A DNA stretch of 54,017 nucleotides, taken from Prochlorococcus sp. AG-402-G19. Its GTDB lineage: Bacteria > Cyanobacteriota > Cyanobacteriia > PCC-6307 > Cyanobiaceae. The position numbers were made by a program, and so were the translations under genes. The stretch is from the NCBI GenBank assembly GCA_003279455.1, contig QCHU01000005.1, positions 1 through 54,017 on the forward strand, written 5' to 3'. Shown piece by piece: positions 36,698 to 46,997 of the stretch (position 1 is the first letter of the stretch; every line of letters begins with the position of its first letter). The notes below the pieces were generated by a model. That model was given only the letters and a program-made list of their open reading frames with translations. It was not told the DNA's origin and did no database searches.

Positions 36698-38046
36698 TCC
36701 TCTTTTAGATTCCACCCTTTGAGTTTACCTGGATTAAGAATCCCTTTTGGATCAAAATTACTCTTTGCTTGCACTTGATCAGAATCAATTACACCTAGGC
36801 CTCCATCTTCAACAGTGATTGTATGTGGATTAAAAATTACTGCACCAAGCTCTTTGCATTGGCTCATTAAATGGTTCATCGCCTTTTCTCCTCGCCATTT
36901 CACAAGAGGGAGTGAAGCTAATCTTTGAACTCCATTTTGACGAACACATTCTAAATGCCATAAAAGATCTGATCCCCACTCGGATTTTAATTTTCTCATA
37001 ATCTCATACTCAGGCTGAGGAAGAAGCATTTGCAAATATGTCCAACTTGGATCAATACCACGCATATGCAAAGTTGTATGGTTCCAAGAAAGCTCTCGCA
37101 GACCTGTCCCTGCCCTCAGGTTTTCAGGTCCTAAGTCATCAAAATCAGCTTCAGCCGATTTTGCAAGCCGGGCAATTGTACTAACACCATCTGGCGAGAC
37201 CAAAAGTAAAATCCTATGCTTACCTGAAGGTTTACCAGACCAATCTGGAAGACAATTAACAATTTCTTTTTCTAATAAGGTTCCCAAGTAAAGATCCAGT
37301 GCAGCACAATTAAATTTAGCTAACAAATCAACAGCCTGATTCCAGTCAGCACAATCGACAACTATTTGGTGCCAATTAACATATGGAGCAGTTGTTAATT
37401 TCAAAGCTGTAATAATTCCGTTAGTTCCATAAGCATGATTCAAAGCCTCTGAATTATTTGCATTCAATTCAAGTTTTCTTGGTGAAGCCTCAGTCGTAAT
37501 TATTTCTAAGGATTGCAAATGCCCAGGATCTCGTAGGAATCCCCAACGAACAGATCCTATTCCACCTGAACCACCAGCAATGAAGCCACCAATAGAGGCG
37601 CTTCTCCATGTGCTTGGAAGCAACCGCAACTGACGACCATGCTTAATCAACTCATCATTAATATCTCTAAGCAAACAACCAGATTCAACTGTAATTTCAC
37701 CTGATTTTGAATCGAAATTTCTAATTTTCTTAAGACCAGACATAACCATAACAACTCCACCGTTAAGAGGAACACACTGCCCATAGTTTCCTGTTCCAGA
37801 TCCTCTAAGGGTCAAAGGAGTTGAATACTTGTTACAAATTTGAGCCACAAAAATAATTGCATCTACCGAAAGTGGTCGAACGACTATTTCAGCCAAACAA
37901 TCTTTTAATTCATTAATCAATATTGGCGAGTACTCAAAGAAATCTTTAGAAAACCTTTTTAAATCACTAATTTTTTGATAGATCTCTAGATCAGAAATTG
38001 ATGTTAAGTCACTTAAAAGCAACTCAATTTGCTTTTTATTAGTCAT
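36694..38046 (-). CDS. FAD-linked oxidase, GlcD-like
   Basis: PCMH-type flavoprotein like the D-subunit of glycolate oxidase or D-lactate dehydrogenase. The FAD fold shows PLTLRGSGTGNYGQCVPLNG (residues ~76-95), LRLLPSTWRSASIGGFIAGG and SGGIGSVRWGFLRDPGHLQS, then YGTNGIITALKLTTAPYVNW. The C-terminal part ends NFDPKGILNPGKLKGW, the usual FDPxGxLNPGK motif. The substrate is unknown. It follows the amidohydrolase gene by 13 bp, suggesting a joint pathway. No Fe-S partner (GlcE/GlcF type) is adjacent. Confidence 0.82.
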   Translation of the reverse strand: MTNKKQIELLLSDLTSISDLEIYQKISDLKRFSKDFFEYSPILINELKDCLAEIVVRPLSVDAIIFVAQICNKYSTPLTLRGSGTGNYGQCVPLNGGVVMVMSGLKKIRNFDSKSGEITVESGCLLRDINDELIKHGRQLRLLPSTWRSASIGGFIAGGSGGIGSVRWGFLRDPGHLQSLEIITTEASPRKLELNANNSEALNHAYGTNGIITALKLTTAPYVNWHQIVVDCADWNQAVDLLAKFNCAALDLYLGTLLEKEIVNCLPDWSGKPSGKHRILLLVSPDGVSTIARLAKSAEADFDDLGPENLRAGTGLRELSWNHTTLHMRGIDPSWTYLQMLLPQPEYEIMRKLKSEWGSDLLWHLECVRQNGVQRLASLPLVKWRGEKAMNHLMSQCKELGAVIFNPHTITVEDGGLGVIDSDQVQAKSNFDPKGILNPGKLKGWNLKED

Positions 38047-38059
38047 GGCTAATCATTTA

Positions 38060-39358
38060 TTAATGTTGATTTTTTGTTTTAGTCAATTCATTCAAGAATT
38101 CACCATTAACTACAACTCTTCGTTGAGGGTTTTCAGACAATGTTTTTACCCAACTATTTGAATCTAACACGACAAAATCGGCAGGACTTCCCTTTTGAAA
38201 AATACCGTCCCATTGAAGGCTTAGCACGTGTGCTGCAGACGAAGTAAAGGGAGAAAGACCCAATCTGTCCCAGGGAGACAAATGCGCAATTGGCATGGAA
38301 AAAGCCATTAAATTTATTGGATCAAAATTGGATAAAGGAAACCATGCATCATTTACATTGTCTCCTCCAACAGATACAACAACTCCCGCCTTTTGAAGTT
38401 GAAATATTGGAGCCAATGGTCTTTTAATTAAAGTGGTCCGATCTTTTCTTCCAAGAAGCCAAGAGTTAGTTAGTGGTAAAGCAACAACTTTTAATTTGTT
38501 CTTAGCCATTTTTTCGGCCAAATTTGAAATCGCCTTGTCTCCCAACAATCCCATGCTGCTTAAATGACTACAGGTTATTGATATATCATTTTTAACTTGA
38601 TCTAATACTTCTAAAAGAATTTTCAATCCTCCAGCGAAGCAAGTCTGAGACTCATCAATATGTAAATCAATATCACAATTTAGTTTGTTTGCGAGTTGCA
38701 CCAAATGTGATAAAGAATGAAAAGTCTTCCTCTTATTAAAAGGAGGAGCTATTACTCCACCCAAAAGGTCTCCATTCGAGGCAACTCTTTGAGCTAAAAG
38801 CTCGCCTTCATCAGTTTGCCAAAACTCCAATGGAACCAAAGCCACAAACTCTAAGAAAATTTTCTCTTGCCATTTTTTTCTCACATCGTCCAATACATCC
38901 CAATCTCTCATTGCAGTTTTTCCAAAACTATCAATATGAGATCTGATTGCCCTAACCCCATTGACAAGAGCTAGATTGAGAGACTTTTCAACGCTGAAAA
39001 TCAATTCATCTCTGGACCGCAATTTATACTCACTTAGATTCGCTGCCAGGGCTTCTTGATAAGTGCCCTTCAAGTTAGATGAACGAGACCATGAGAATGC
39101 TTTATCTAAATGTGCATGAGGTTCCGTAAATCTTGGCAAAAGAATTTCCTCAGGAAGTTTAGATGTTTGTTTTAAACCCTCAATTGAGGTTATTGTGCCA
39201 TCCCTCCACTCAACTTGAATGGGCGACAATCCTTCTTTATCAATTGAGGTTCCTAATACATCCTGTCCATTACCGATCAAGCATCTTGGTACTAGAACAT
39301 CTAAGTGCCCAGACTTTGGAGAACTTGCAATCAGTTCAATATTGTTTGCGAGATTCAC
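38060..39358 (-). CDS. Cytosine-deaminase-like amidohydrolase
   Basis: Metal-dependent amidohydrolase of the CodA type. The metal ligands appear as LPRFTEPHAHLDKAFSW (HxH, ~75-91), CDIDLHIDES near 227 (His), SITCSHLSSMG near 261 and VSVGGDNVNDAW near 328 (the Asp). The C-terminal GSPADFVVLDSNSW and RRVVVNGEFL are the composite-domain strands. The 432 residues match CodA-like deaminases, but the substrate (cytosine, isoguanine or an ammelide-like compound) cannot be told. Upstream of the FAD-oxidase gene in a two-gene operon. Confidence 0.82.
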   Translation of the reverse strand: MNLANNIELIASSPKSGHLDVLVPRCLIGNGQDVLGTSIDKEGLSPIQVEWRDGTITSIEGLKQTSKLPEEILLPRFTEPHAHLDKAFSWSRSSNLKGTYQEALAANLSEYKLRSRDELIFSVEKSLNLALVNGVRAIRSHIDSFGKTAMRDWDVLDDVRKKWQEKIFLEFVALVPLEFWQTDEGELLAQRVASNGDLLGGVIAPPFNKRKTFHSLSHLVQLANKLNCDIDLHIDESQTCFAGGLKILLEVLDQVKNDISITCSHLSSMGLLGDKAISNLAEKMAKNKLKVVALPLTNSWLLGRKDRTTLIKRPLAPIFQLQKAGVVVSVGGDNVNDAWFPLSNFDPINLMAFSMPIAHLSPWDRLGLSPFTSSAAHVLSLQWDGIFQKGSPADFVVLDSNSWVKTLSENPQRRVVVNGEFLNELTKTKNQH

Positions 39359-39562
39359 TTTTGAATAAAATTCACTCCCGAGCTTTTGTTAATCCGGGTT
39401 CTTATTCCACAGTAACTTCATTACCAAACAATTGCGTTGTGATCAAGATATAAAAAGTGATAATTTCAATCGGTAATACCTAGAATACAATCAAGCAAAT
39501 TTCTTACCAAAATCATTTTGTAATCTCAAAATGACAAATCATTGGTAGATTGTAAGCACAAG

Positions 39563-39635
39563 GCGGGCGTCGCCAAGTGGTTAAGGCAGCGGCTTGTGGC
39601 GCCGCTATTCGGGGGTTCGAATCCCCTCGCTCGCC
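39563..39635 (+). tRNA. tRNA-His (anticodon GTG)
   Basis: The acceptor GCGGGCG (39563-39569) pairs with CGCTCGC (39628-39634), with C at position 73. The genomic G at 39562 is the extra G-1 that marks tRNA-His and pairs with C73. The anticodon stem GCGGC/GCCGC holds the loop TTGTGGC, anticodon GTG. The T loop GTTCGAAT is canonical. No CCA is encoded. Confidence 0.96.
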
Positions 39636-39694
39636 CTTTGAACATTTTTTGGAATCAATCTCAAAATCTTTTTTTCCCAAGGAAAAAATAATCT

Positions 39695-41089
39695 GTGATG
39701 ACAGCATCCATAGCTCCTAATCAACAAAGAACATCTTTAAGTATCAACAGAGGAAGCTATTGGATTACCACTTTTGGATGTCAAATGAATAAAGCTGATT
39801 CAGAAAGAATGTCAGGTATTCTGCAAACGATGGGCTATCAACTTGCAGAAGAGGAACTTAAAGCAGATCTAATTCTTTACAACACATGCACTATTCGCGA
39901 TAATGCTGAGCAAAAAGTTTATAGCTATTTAGGAAGGCAAGCCAGAAGAAAAAAGTCTGATCCTCATTTAAAAATCATCATTGCAGGATGCTTAGCTCAA
40001 CAAGAAGGTGAAACCCTATTAAGAAGAGTTCCTGAAATAGATCTTGTGATGGGACCTCAGCATGCAAATCGACTGGAAACTCTTCTTAATCAAGTTGATA
40101 ACGGACACCAGGTATTAGCAACCGATGAACAGCACATATACGAAGACATAGCAACAGCAAGAAGAGAAAGCGCTATTTGTGGTTGGGTTAACATTATTTA
40201 TGGATGCAATGAGCGATGCACTTATTGCGTAGTCCCATCGGTAAGAGGGAAAGAACAATCAAGAACACCGCAAGCTATTAAACATGAAATAGAAGAATTA
40301 GCGAAAATCGGATACAAAGAAATAACTCTTTTAGGGCAAAATATTGATGCTTATGGAAGAGACTTTAAAGATTATGAATTTAATAAGTCTGGACAATTAA
40401 CACTTTCATATTTATTAGAATATATTCATGATATTGACGGAATTGAGCGTATTAGGTTTGCCACAAGTCATCCAAGATATTTCACGAAAGAGTTGATAAA
40501 TGTATGCGCAAAACTTCCTAAGGTTTGTGAACATTTTCATATACCATTCCAAAGTGGAAGTAATAAAGTGCTTAAAAACATGGGTCGAGGATATACTGTC
40601 CAAACCTATAAAGAAATTATAAGTTATATTAAAGAAATAATGCCTAATTCATCTATTACTTCTGATGCAATTGTAGCTTTTCCTGGAGAGACAAGAAATG
40701 AATTTGAAGAAACACTATTACTTATAGAGGATATAAAGTTTGATCTTGTCAACACTGCAGCCTACTCTCCAAGACCAAACACACCAGCTGCTTTATGGCC
40801 TAATCAATTACCTGAAACAATAAAAATTGATCGGCTAAGGGAAATTAACAACTTAGTGGAGAAAACTGCAAAAGAAAGAAATCTAAGATACAAAGGCTCA
40901 TTACAGGAAGTGCTTATAGAAGACATAAATTCTAAAGATAGTTCCCAGCTAATGGGAAGGACTAGAACAAATCGACTTACATTTTTTCCAAGGTCCACAG
41001 GTAATAATAAATCACATCAACCTGGCGAAATAGTGAATATAAAAATCAATGAGATACGACCATTTTCATTAACTGGAAGCTTTTCATAA
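39695..41089 (+). CDS. miaB: tRNA-2-methylthio-N6-isopentenyladenosine synthase MiaB
   Basis: Radical-SAM methylthiotransferase acting on A37 of tRNAs that read UNN codons. The N-terminal cluster Cys residues are in [31 protein letters not shown] and [12 protein letters not shown]. The radical-SAM CX3CX2C is [19 protein letters not shown] near 168. [19 protein letters not shown] is the SAM-binding stretch. The C-terminal TRAM domain ends the protein. The 464 residues are normal. The start is GTG 39695 or ATG 39698. Confidence 0.96.
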   Translation: MMTASIAPNQQRTSLSINRGSYWITTFGCQMNKADSERMSGILQTMGYQLAEEELKADLILYNTCTIRDNAEQKVYSYLGRQARRKKSDPHLKIIIAGCLAQQEGETLLRRVPEIDLVMGPQHANRLETLLNQVDNGHQVLATDEQHIYEDIATARRESAICGWVNIIYGCNERCTYCVVPSVRGKEQSRTPQAIKHEIEELAKIGYKEITLLGQNIDAYGRDFKDYEFNKSGQLTLSYLLEYIHDIDGIERIRFATSHPRYFTKELINVCAKLPKVCEHFHIPFQSGSNKVLKNMGRGYTVQTYKEIISYIKEIMPNSSITSDAIVAFPGETRNEFEETLLLIEDIKFDLVNTAAYSPRPNTPAALWPNQLPETIKIDRLREINNLVEKTAKERNLRYKGSLQEVLIEDINSKDSSQLMGRTRTNRLTFFPRSTGNNKSHQPGEIVNIKINEIRPFSLTGSFS

Positions 41090-41142
41090 ATGTTGATTAA
41101 TTCAAAGATCTTTATTTATAAAACATTGAAAACCAAATAAAT

Positions 41143-42204
41143 ATGTCAAATACAAAGCTAATCATAGGACTAGTTTTCGGTGGAAAATCAAGCGAACATG
41201 AAGTATCAATCAAATCAGCTAAAACCATTTATGATGCTCTATCTCATCCTTACAATAGTGAAAACTTTATTGTAAATCCAATGTATATAAACAAGAATGG
41301 TTTTTGGGAAAATTCAGAATACTCAAAATCAATTTTATTTGAAGAAAAAAAATCAAACAACACAATAGAAAGCAATACAGTTTCCAATAATAATCTCACT
41401 AACTTTCCAATATTAAGTAACAATATTGATGTATGGTTCCCCGCACTACATGGTCCAAATGGGGAAGATGGGGTTATTCAGGGATTATTTAAATTAACAG
41501 GAAAATCTTTCGTTGGATCAGGAACTCTTGGTTCATCATTAGGAATGGATAAAATAGCAATGAAATCAATTTTCAAATCATTTAACCTTCCTCAAACTCC
41601 ATATATTTTCTTCCAGAAAGAGGATTTATCAAATAAATTATTAATGAAATCTATTTTTGATGAAATAGAAAAAACAATAAATTATCCATGTTTTGTTAAA
41701 CCAGCTAATTTAGGATCTTCTATTGGCATAACCAAAGCAAAGTCAAAGCAGGAACTTATTACTGGGATAGAAATTGCAGCAAAATATGATGAAAGAATAA
41801 TAGTTGAAAAGAACATCAAGGGGAGAGAACTTGAATGCGGAGTATTAGGAAAGTCCAAAATGAAATCCTCAGTTGTTGGCGAAGTTAAATTTGAAACTGA
41901 TTGGTATACATATGAGTCAAAATATAATCAGTTTTCAAGCATTACAATCATCCCAGCTGATTTAAACAAAAGAATATCTAATGAAATACAAAAGCTAGCC
42001 ATCGAGGCATGTCAAGCTATCAATGCTTATGGCTTGGCTAGAGTCGATTTCTTTTATCAAGAAAGCACGCAACAGATTTATATAAATGAAGTTAATACCT
42101 TGCCAGGCTTTACTAGAACAAGCATGTATCCAATGTTGTGGGAAGCTTCAGGATTAAAACTAGAAAAACTTGTTGCTAATCTCATAGAAACAGCTAGAGA
42201 ATGA
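41143..42204 (+). CDS. ddl: D-alanine-D-alanine ligase
   Basis: Makes the D-Ala-D-Ala dipeptide of peptidoglycan; ATP-grasp fold. It has GLVFGGKSSEHEVSIKSAKT (residues ~9-28), WFPALHGPNGEDGVIQGLFK, VGSGTLGSSLGMDKIAMKSI (D-Ala ligase signature) and YPCFVKPANLGSSIGITKAK. INEVNTLPGFTRTSMYPMLW is the metal and substrate site. The 353 residues are normal. It begins a cell-wall and division run with a hypothetical gene, ftsQ and ftsZ. Confidence 0.96.
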   Translation: MSNTKLIIGLVFGGKSSEHEVSIKSAKTIYDALSHPYNSENFIVNPMYINKNGFWENSEYSKSILFEEKKSNNTIESNTVSNNNLTNFPILSNNIDVWFPALHGPNGEDGVIQGLFKLTGKSFVGSGTLGSSLGMDKIAMKSIFKSFNLPQTPYIFFQKEDLSNKLLMKSIFDEIEKTINYPCFVKPANLGSSIGITKAKSKQELITGIEIAAKYDERIIVEKNIKGRELECGVLGKSKMKSSVVGEVKFETDWYTYESKYNQFSSITIIPADLNKRISNEIQKLAIEACQAINAYGLARVDFFYQESTQQIYINEVNTLPGFTRTSMYPMLWEASGLKLEKLVANLIETARE

Positions 42205-42240
42205 ATTAACCATGACATTTTTAGATCTCCATTTCAAAAA

Positions 42241-42651
42241 ATGATTCACGGTCTCCTTTGGTTGCCATTACTAATGGCTTTTATTCTTATTGCTTCCCTT
42301 GGTTGGATAGAGAGAAGGCGACAGAATCTCTACTTGATTTGGGCTAAAGGTTCCGAGCTGGCCAAACTTGATGGAACAGGAGCTGCCCGATTAAAAGCTG
42401 GAATTTTATGCTGGAGCAGCTTTGAGGCCGGCAGCTTCAAGGAGGAAGCTACTTTTGAAGTTAAGAAATTAGAAATGGTTGAGCTAATGGCTCTAAGTTC
42501 AGGGGAAGCGCCCTTAACAAAAGAATCTGAAGGACGATGCCGATTAAGGCTTGTTGGTTCAGGGAAAGAAATAGATGTGCCTTTTTCAGATGCTGAACGT
42601 GCTCGTCAATGGATGGACAAACTTATGTCCAGAGCAAGATGCGACCTTTGA
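42241..42651 (+). CDS. Small membrane-anchored protein between ddl and ftsQ
   Basis: A 136-residue protein with one N-terminal transmembrane helix (GLLWLPLLMAFILIASLGWI). A soluble domain follows, with IERRRQNLYLIWAKGSELAK, AARLKAGILCWSSFEAG and EIDVPFSDAERARQWMDKLM. The latter part recalls a PH-like or barrel fold, but I recognise no family. Position between ddl and ftsQ in an apparently co-transcribed cluster hints at a cell-envelope role, which is guilt by association only. Its end overlaps the ftsQ start. Confidence 0.7.
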   Translation: MIHGLLWLPLLMAFILIASLGWIERRRQNLYLIWAKGSELAKLDGTGAARLKAGILCWSSFEAGSFKEEATFEVKKLEMVELMALSSGEAPLTKESEGRCRLRLVGSGKEIDVPFSDAERARQWMDKLMSRARCDL

Positions 42652-43469
42652 AATCAAATAAAATAAAAAAAAGAAACTCAGATAACAACAATCGAAAATC
42701 AACTAGAAAAGTCTCGTTTGTTTTACAAAATAAGAATTTCCTCATTGAACTTTGGCAATTACTTTTTTTCTCAAGCACTTCAATTTTTCTGATCATTACT
42801 TTTTTAAACCAGGCTTGGAAACCAATTAATTTTGATCAAACTAAGATCACAGGTTTATCTGGAATAACAAAACACGACATCAAAAAAACCACCAGTATTT
42901 TTTATCCAAAGAATTTGTTGGAATTAAATCCAAAAGAAATCGAATCTTATTTAATAAGAAACCTACCTATTAAAAGTGTTTCCGTGAGCCGAAAGATTTT
43001 CCCTCCAGAAATTCATTTAAATTTTTTAGAAAGAGAACCAATTGCATTAGCGAGTCGAGTTTTATCAAATACTACAGAAATAGGAATGATTGACATAGAA
43101 GGATCCTGGATACCACTTGAATTTGTAAATGAATCACAACAAAATAAAATAAAATTATCTATCGAGAATTGGAATCCAAATAAAAAAAAAGAGATTATTT
43201 TAATAATAAAAAATAGATCTAACTTGGAAAGCTCTCTTCAAAAAATCAAAATAAATCCTCTTGAAGAAATAAGCCTAAAAACCGAGCACTTCGATTCAGT
43301 CCTTCTAGGCGCGGGAACTGATCGCTTAATCGAGCAAATTAATAAACTCAACCAGCTACAAAAATCATTACCAAATCTTTTAATCAACACAAAAGTAAAA
43401 ATCGTGGATCTTAAAGATCCAAGCAAACCAGAATTAAAAATAGAAAAAACATTGGGGGATGACATATAA
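42639..43469 (+). CDS. ftsQ: Cell division protein FtsQ (POTRA domain)
   Basis: Bitopic division protein that links cytoplasmic and periplasmic parts of the divisome. It has a basic N-terminus, a transmembrane helix (LWQLLFFSSTSIFLIITFLN) and then a POTRA-type domain (GLSGITKHDIKKTTSIFYPK, LLELNPKEIESYLIRNLPIK, SVSVSRKIFPPEIHLNFLER). The repeated P-I-x-S-V-x-V-x-R-x-x-P pattern is FtsQ/DivIB-like. ATG 42639 (MRPLKSNK) gives 276 residues; an upstream ATG at 42609 gives 286. It overlaps the preceding gene and precedes ftsZ by about 157 bp. Confidence 0.85.
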   Translation: MRPLKSNKIKKRNSDNNNRKSTRKVSFVLQNKNFLIELWQLLFFSSTSIFLIITFLNQAWKPINFDQTKITGLSGITKHDIKKTTSIFYPKNLLELNPKEIESYLIRNLPIKSVSVSRKIFPPEIHLNFLEREPIALASRVLSNTTEIGMIDIEGSWIPLEFVNESQQNKIKLSIENWNPNKKKEIILIIKNRSNLESSLQKIKINPLEEISLKTEHFDSVLLGAGTDRLIEQINKLNQLQKSLPNLLINTKVKIVDLKDPSKPELKIEKTLGDDI

Positions 43470-43626
43470 AAGCCTTGCTACAACTCAACTTTTCAGGAAC
43501 ACCTAATAGATATTTAATATTTCGGGGCTGATTTTGGAAATTAATTTGTTAATCAATTTGAACCTATAAGCCAACAGAATCCATGGATGATGTTCATAAT
43601 GCCAAAAACGAGTTCTAATCCTGAAT

Positions 43627-44736
43627 ATGGTGATGGGAATGGGAAACAAATCTAGTTTCAACATGGATGAAGGAATCCTACCCAGTCAATCTGCACGTAT
43701 TGAGGTTATCGGCGTTGGGGGTGGAGGGAGTAATGCCGTCAACAGGATGATTAATAGTGATCTTGATGGAGTCACATATCGGGTTCTCAATACAGACGCT
43801 CAAGCTCTTATCCAATCATCCGCCACTCATAGAGTTCAGCTTGGTCAAAGCTTAACTAGAGGACTTGGCGCAGGAGGCAATCCAAGCATTGGTCAAAAGG
43901 CTGCAGAAGAATCTAGAGCAGACCTCCAACAAGCTTTAGAAGGGGTAGATCTTGTATTTATTGCTGCTGGCATGGGCGGAGGAACAGGGACAGGAGCTGC
44001 CCCTGTTGTCGCTCAAGTTGCCAAAGAAAGTGGTGCTTTGACAGTAGGGATAGTTACTAAACCATTCAGTTTTGAAGGGAAACGTCGTTTGAGGCAAGCA
44101 GATGAAGGTATCGCAAGGCTTGCAGAAAATGTTGATACATTAATTGTTATTCCAAATGACAGATTAAAAGACGTAATTTCAGGAGCCCCTTTGCAAGAAG
44201 CCTTTAGAAGTGCTGATGATGTTTTAATGAAAGGAGTTCAAGGAATAAGCGACATAATCACTTGTCCAGGATTGGTGAATGTAGATTTTGCTGATGTGCG
44301 TTCTGTGATGACAGAAGCTGGTACTGCCCTTTTAGGTATTGGTTTAGGCTCTGGAAGATCAAGAGCTTTAGAAGCAGCTCAAGCAGCAATCAATAGCCCT
44401 CTTCTAGAAGCAGCTCGAATAGATGGAGCTAAAGGTTGTGTAATAAATATCACTGGTGGAAAAGATATGACTCTAGAAGACATGACTTCTGCTTCTGAGG
44501 TCATATCTGATGTAGTAGATCCAGAAGCAAATATTATTGTAGGCACAGTTGTTGATGAAAAACTTGAGGGTGAAATCCAAGTAACCGTTATTGCAACTGG
44601 ATTCGACAGTAATCAGATTTATTCAAACGAGAGAAATAGAGCAAGACTCTCGCCTAAATCACTTTACGAACAGTCAGAAGTTAGGGAATCAGGTGCTTCC
44701 ATACCAGAATTTTTACGTCTAAGACAAAATCGTTGA
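43627..44736 (+). CDS. ftsZ: Cell division GTPase FtsZ
   Basis: Tubulin-like GTPase forming the division ring. [20 protein letters not shown] (residues ~24-43), [20 protein letters not shown] near 114 (the tubulin signature GGGTGTG) and [11 protein letters not shown]-like [18 protein letters not shown] are present. [20 protein letters not shown] and [20 protein letters not shown] also match. The C-terminus [11 protein letters not shown] is short and basic. The 369 residues are normal for picocyanobacteria. Alternative downstream Met starts at 43633 or 43639 exist. Confidence 0.97.
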   Translation: MVMGMGNKSSFNMDEGILPSQSARIEVIGVGGGGSNAVNRMINSDLDGVTYRVLNTDAQALIQSSATHRVQLGQSLTRGLGAGGNPSIGQKAAEESRADLQQALEGVDLVFIAAGMGGGTGTGAAPVVAQVAKESGALTVGIVTKPFSFEGKRRLRQADEGIARLAENVDTLIVIPNDRLKDVISGAPLQEAFRSADDVLMKGVQGISDIITCPGLVNVDFADVRSVMTEAGTALLGIGLGSGRSRALEAAQAAINSPLLEAARIDGAKGCVINITGGKDMTLEDMTSASEVISDVVDPEANIIVGTVVDEKLEGEIQVTVIATGFDSNQIYSNERNRARLSPKSLYEQSEVRESGASIPEFLRLRQNR

Positions 44737-44763
44737 GACCTATCAACTTACTTGAATTAAGGT

Positions 44764-44857
44764 GACCCGGAGTCCACGCCTGCTTTGAGCATCCATTATG
44801 GCTGCTACCTTCCGGTCCTGACCAGGTTTAGGCGTCACAGCCGCATGGGGCCGAGTC
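44764..44857 (-). ncRNA. ffs: Signal recognition particle RNA (4.5S type)
   Basis: On the minus strand the sequence runs from GACTCGG (44857-44851) to CCGGGTC (44770-44764), which pair to close the hairpin. The apical domain reads CCTGGTCAGGACCGGAAGGT then AGCAGCCAT, matching the conserved SRP apex (TCAGGxCCGGAAGGxAGCAGCC). It lies in the gap between ftsZ and panB and is opposite in direction to both. It works with Ffh, which is also encoded in this window. Exact ends are estimated to within a few bases. Confidence 0.93.
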
Positions 44858-44899
44858 AATAATATTCTAGCAACAGCTAAACTAGTTATTAAGAATTAA

Positions 44900-45673
44900 A
44901 TGCAAACCACAGAATTAGTTAATTTTAAAAAGGTAGGCAAACAGATCACTGTATTAACTGCTTGGGATGCTATTTCATCTTCAATTGTCGAAGCAGCAGG
45001 AGCTGATGTTGTTCTAGTTGGAGATTCACTTGGAATGGTTGTCTTAGGTCACGCAACGACACTTCCGGTAACACTTGATCAAATGCTTCACCATACGAAA
45101 GCGGTTTGTAGAGGTTTTTCTAAACCCCTTTCCGAGCAACCTTTAGTGGTGTGTGATTTGCCTTTTTTAAGTTATCAATGTGGAGAAGACAAGGCTGTTG
45201 AAGCTGCTGGAACTCTCCTGAAAAATTCCACTGCTTCAGCAGTGAAACTTGAAGGAGCGGAACCTGAGACTTTATTGGTTATTAAAAGACTTATTAGAAT
45301 GGGAATTCCAGTGATGGGGCACCTAGGCCTAACTCCACAATCTGTTCATCAACTTGGATATAAATCACAAGCTAGGGATAAAAATAGTCAAGAAAAAATT
45401 TTCAACGATTCAAAAATGCTTCAGGAATCGGGGTGTTTTGCAATAGTTCTAGAACACATACCAGGAGAAATTGCCAGCCGACTAAAGAAACATTTAAACA
45501 TTCCAATAATAGGCATTGGTGCAGGAAATGATTGCGATGGGCAGGTTAGAGTTACAGCTGATATTCTTGGACTTTCAATTGCACAGCCCCCTTTTGCAAA
45601 ACCTTTATTTGCAGGACGAGAACTATGCATCGATGCCTTAAAAAAATGGATTAATTCTACCAATGTTAATTAA
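44900..45673 (+). CDS. panB: 3-methyl-2-oxobutanoate hydroxymethyltransferase
   Basis: First step of pantothenate synthesis, making ketopantoate. A beta/alpha barrel with [20 protein letters not shown] (residues ~18-37), [31 protein letters not shown] and [10 protein letters not shown]. The metal and substrate side chains appear in LVGDSLGM and [30 protein letters not shown]-type [20 protein letters not shown] is near 196. The 257 residues are normal. It converges on hemW with an 8-bp overlap of 3' ends. Confidence 0.96.
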   Translation: MQTTELVNFKKVGKQITVLTAWDAISSSIVEAAGADVVLVGDSLGMVVLGHATTLPVTLDQMLHHTKAVCRGFSKPLSEQPLVVCDLPFLSYQCGEDKAVEAAGTLLKNSTASAVKLEGAEPETLLVIKRLIRMGIPVMGHLGLTPQSVHQLGYKSQARDKNSQEKIFNDSKMLQESGCFAIVLEHIPGEIASRLKKHLNIPIIGIGAGNDCDGQVRVTADILGLSIAQPPFAKPLFAGRELCIDALKKWINSTNVN

Positions 45674-46889
45674 GCGAATCCCACCACAAAAACATTTGAA
45701 TTAAAACCTGATTGCTAATTTGCATCCCTTTAGGATTACTTAAAAAATACCTTCCATTTTTTCTTACTAGAGATCCTTGATTTAAAGAATTTAGCCAGAA
45801 TTTGTGCAGTAATTCTAAATTCTTATCGCATTCTTTCTGAGTCCATCCAACATTTTTAGCAAGTTCCTCCAAATGCACACCCTCGCGTCTTCTGAGACCA
45901 ATCATCAGTAGTTCATCTAGAGGCATTGGTTTTGACTTCTCTTTAAACAAAGTTCGCTCTAAAAATTGACTCCCTTGCTGATCTAGCCATTTTTTATACC
46001 CGGCAATTGTTCTGGGTCTTGAAAATCTTTCCCCCCAAGGAGCACTTGTTGCTCCCATTCCAAAGCCCCACCAACCAGAACCACTCCAATACACACGATT
46101 ATGTCTAGATGCATGACCGGGCAATGAATAACTTGAAATCTCATATCTAGAAAAACCCTTGCTTTTCAGAAATCTATTGGTTACAAAATCTATTTTTTGA
46201 GCTTCAGATTCAATTGGGATATTCAACTTACCTTTTTCGTGTCTTCTTCCAAAAACAGTATCTGGTTCAATAGTTAAATCATAAATTGACAAATGAGGGG
46301 CTTCTGTTTTTACTGCTTTTTCTAACTCTATTAGCCACTTTGACAAATTTAGTCCTGGAAGATTTTGAATCAAATCAAGACTCCAGCTTCTTAACATTCC
46401 CTCTTTAAATAAATCATTTACCCAATTACAAGCCTCTATTAATTGAGAACCATTATGTTTCCTTCCAATTGAAGCCAAAGTAATGTCATCAAATGACTGA
46501 CCTCCCAAGCTAAATCTATTGATTCCAATATCTATATATCCTTTCAGGTCATTTTCAACAAAGGTTGCTGGATCAACCTCCATAGTTATCTCCGCACCAT
46601 CTTGAAATCCAAATTTTCTTTGAAGATTTCTCAACAAATCACCTAACTCATCTTTTTTCAATAAAGAAGGGGTGCCACCGCCCAAATAAATTGTTGACAA
46701 TGCAGGACCTCTAGGTGCAATTGAAATTTCTCTATGAAGTAAATCCAAATATGCGTTAATAGAATTTATCCCTGGACTACCTGGAGCTTGGGCGCTATCA
46801 CCTAAAGGGATAATGGAAAAATCACAGTAAAAACATCTTTTATGGCAAAAAGGTATGTGCAAATATGCACTTCTGGGTGGGGCTACCAT
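45666..46889 (-). CDS. hemW: HemW-like radical SAM heme chaperone
   Basis: Radical-SAM protein of the coproporphyrinogen-III-oxidase-like family; HemW is now known as a heme chaperone. The cluster motif is [18 protein letters not shown] (residues ~8-25), CX3CX2[49 protein letters not shown] and [20 protein letters not shown] are typical. It lacks the extra N-terminal Cys of true HemN oxidases, so I prefer HemW. The 407 residues fit. Some annotators would call it hemN. Confidence 0.88.
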   Translation of the reverse strand: MVAPPRSAYLHIPFCHKRCFYCDFSIIPLGDSAQAPGSPGINSINAYLDLLHREISIAPRGPALSTIYLGGGTPSLLKKDELGDLLRNLQRKFGFQDGAEITMEVDPATFVENDLKGYIDIGINRFSLGGQSFDDITLASIGRKHNGSQLIEACNWVNDLFKEGMLRSWSLDLIQNLPGLNLSKWLIELEKAVKTEAPHLSIYDLTIEPDTVFGRRHEKGKLNIPIESEAQKIDFVTNRFLKSKGFSRYEISSYSLPGHASRHNRVYWSGSGWWGFGMGATSAPWGERFSRPRTIAGYKKWLDQQGSQFLERTLFKEKSKPMPLDELLMIGLRRREGVHLEELAKNVGWTQKECDKNLELLHKFWLNSLNQGSLVRKNGRYFLSNPKGMQISNQVLIQMFLWWDSLN

Positions 46890-46997
46890 TTGAGCTCTAG
46901 ATATACAAACCCAAATAATTGTTCACTTTTACAGTCCAAATCTTTGAAAATAAATAAAGCTTTAGTAAAAAACGAGAAGCAAGCATAACCTGAATAT

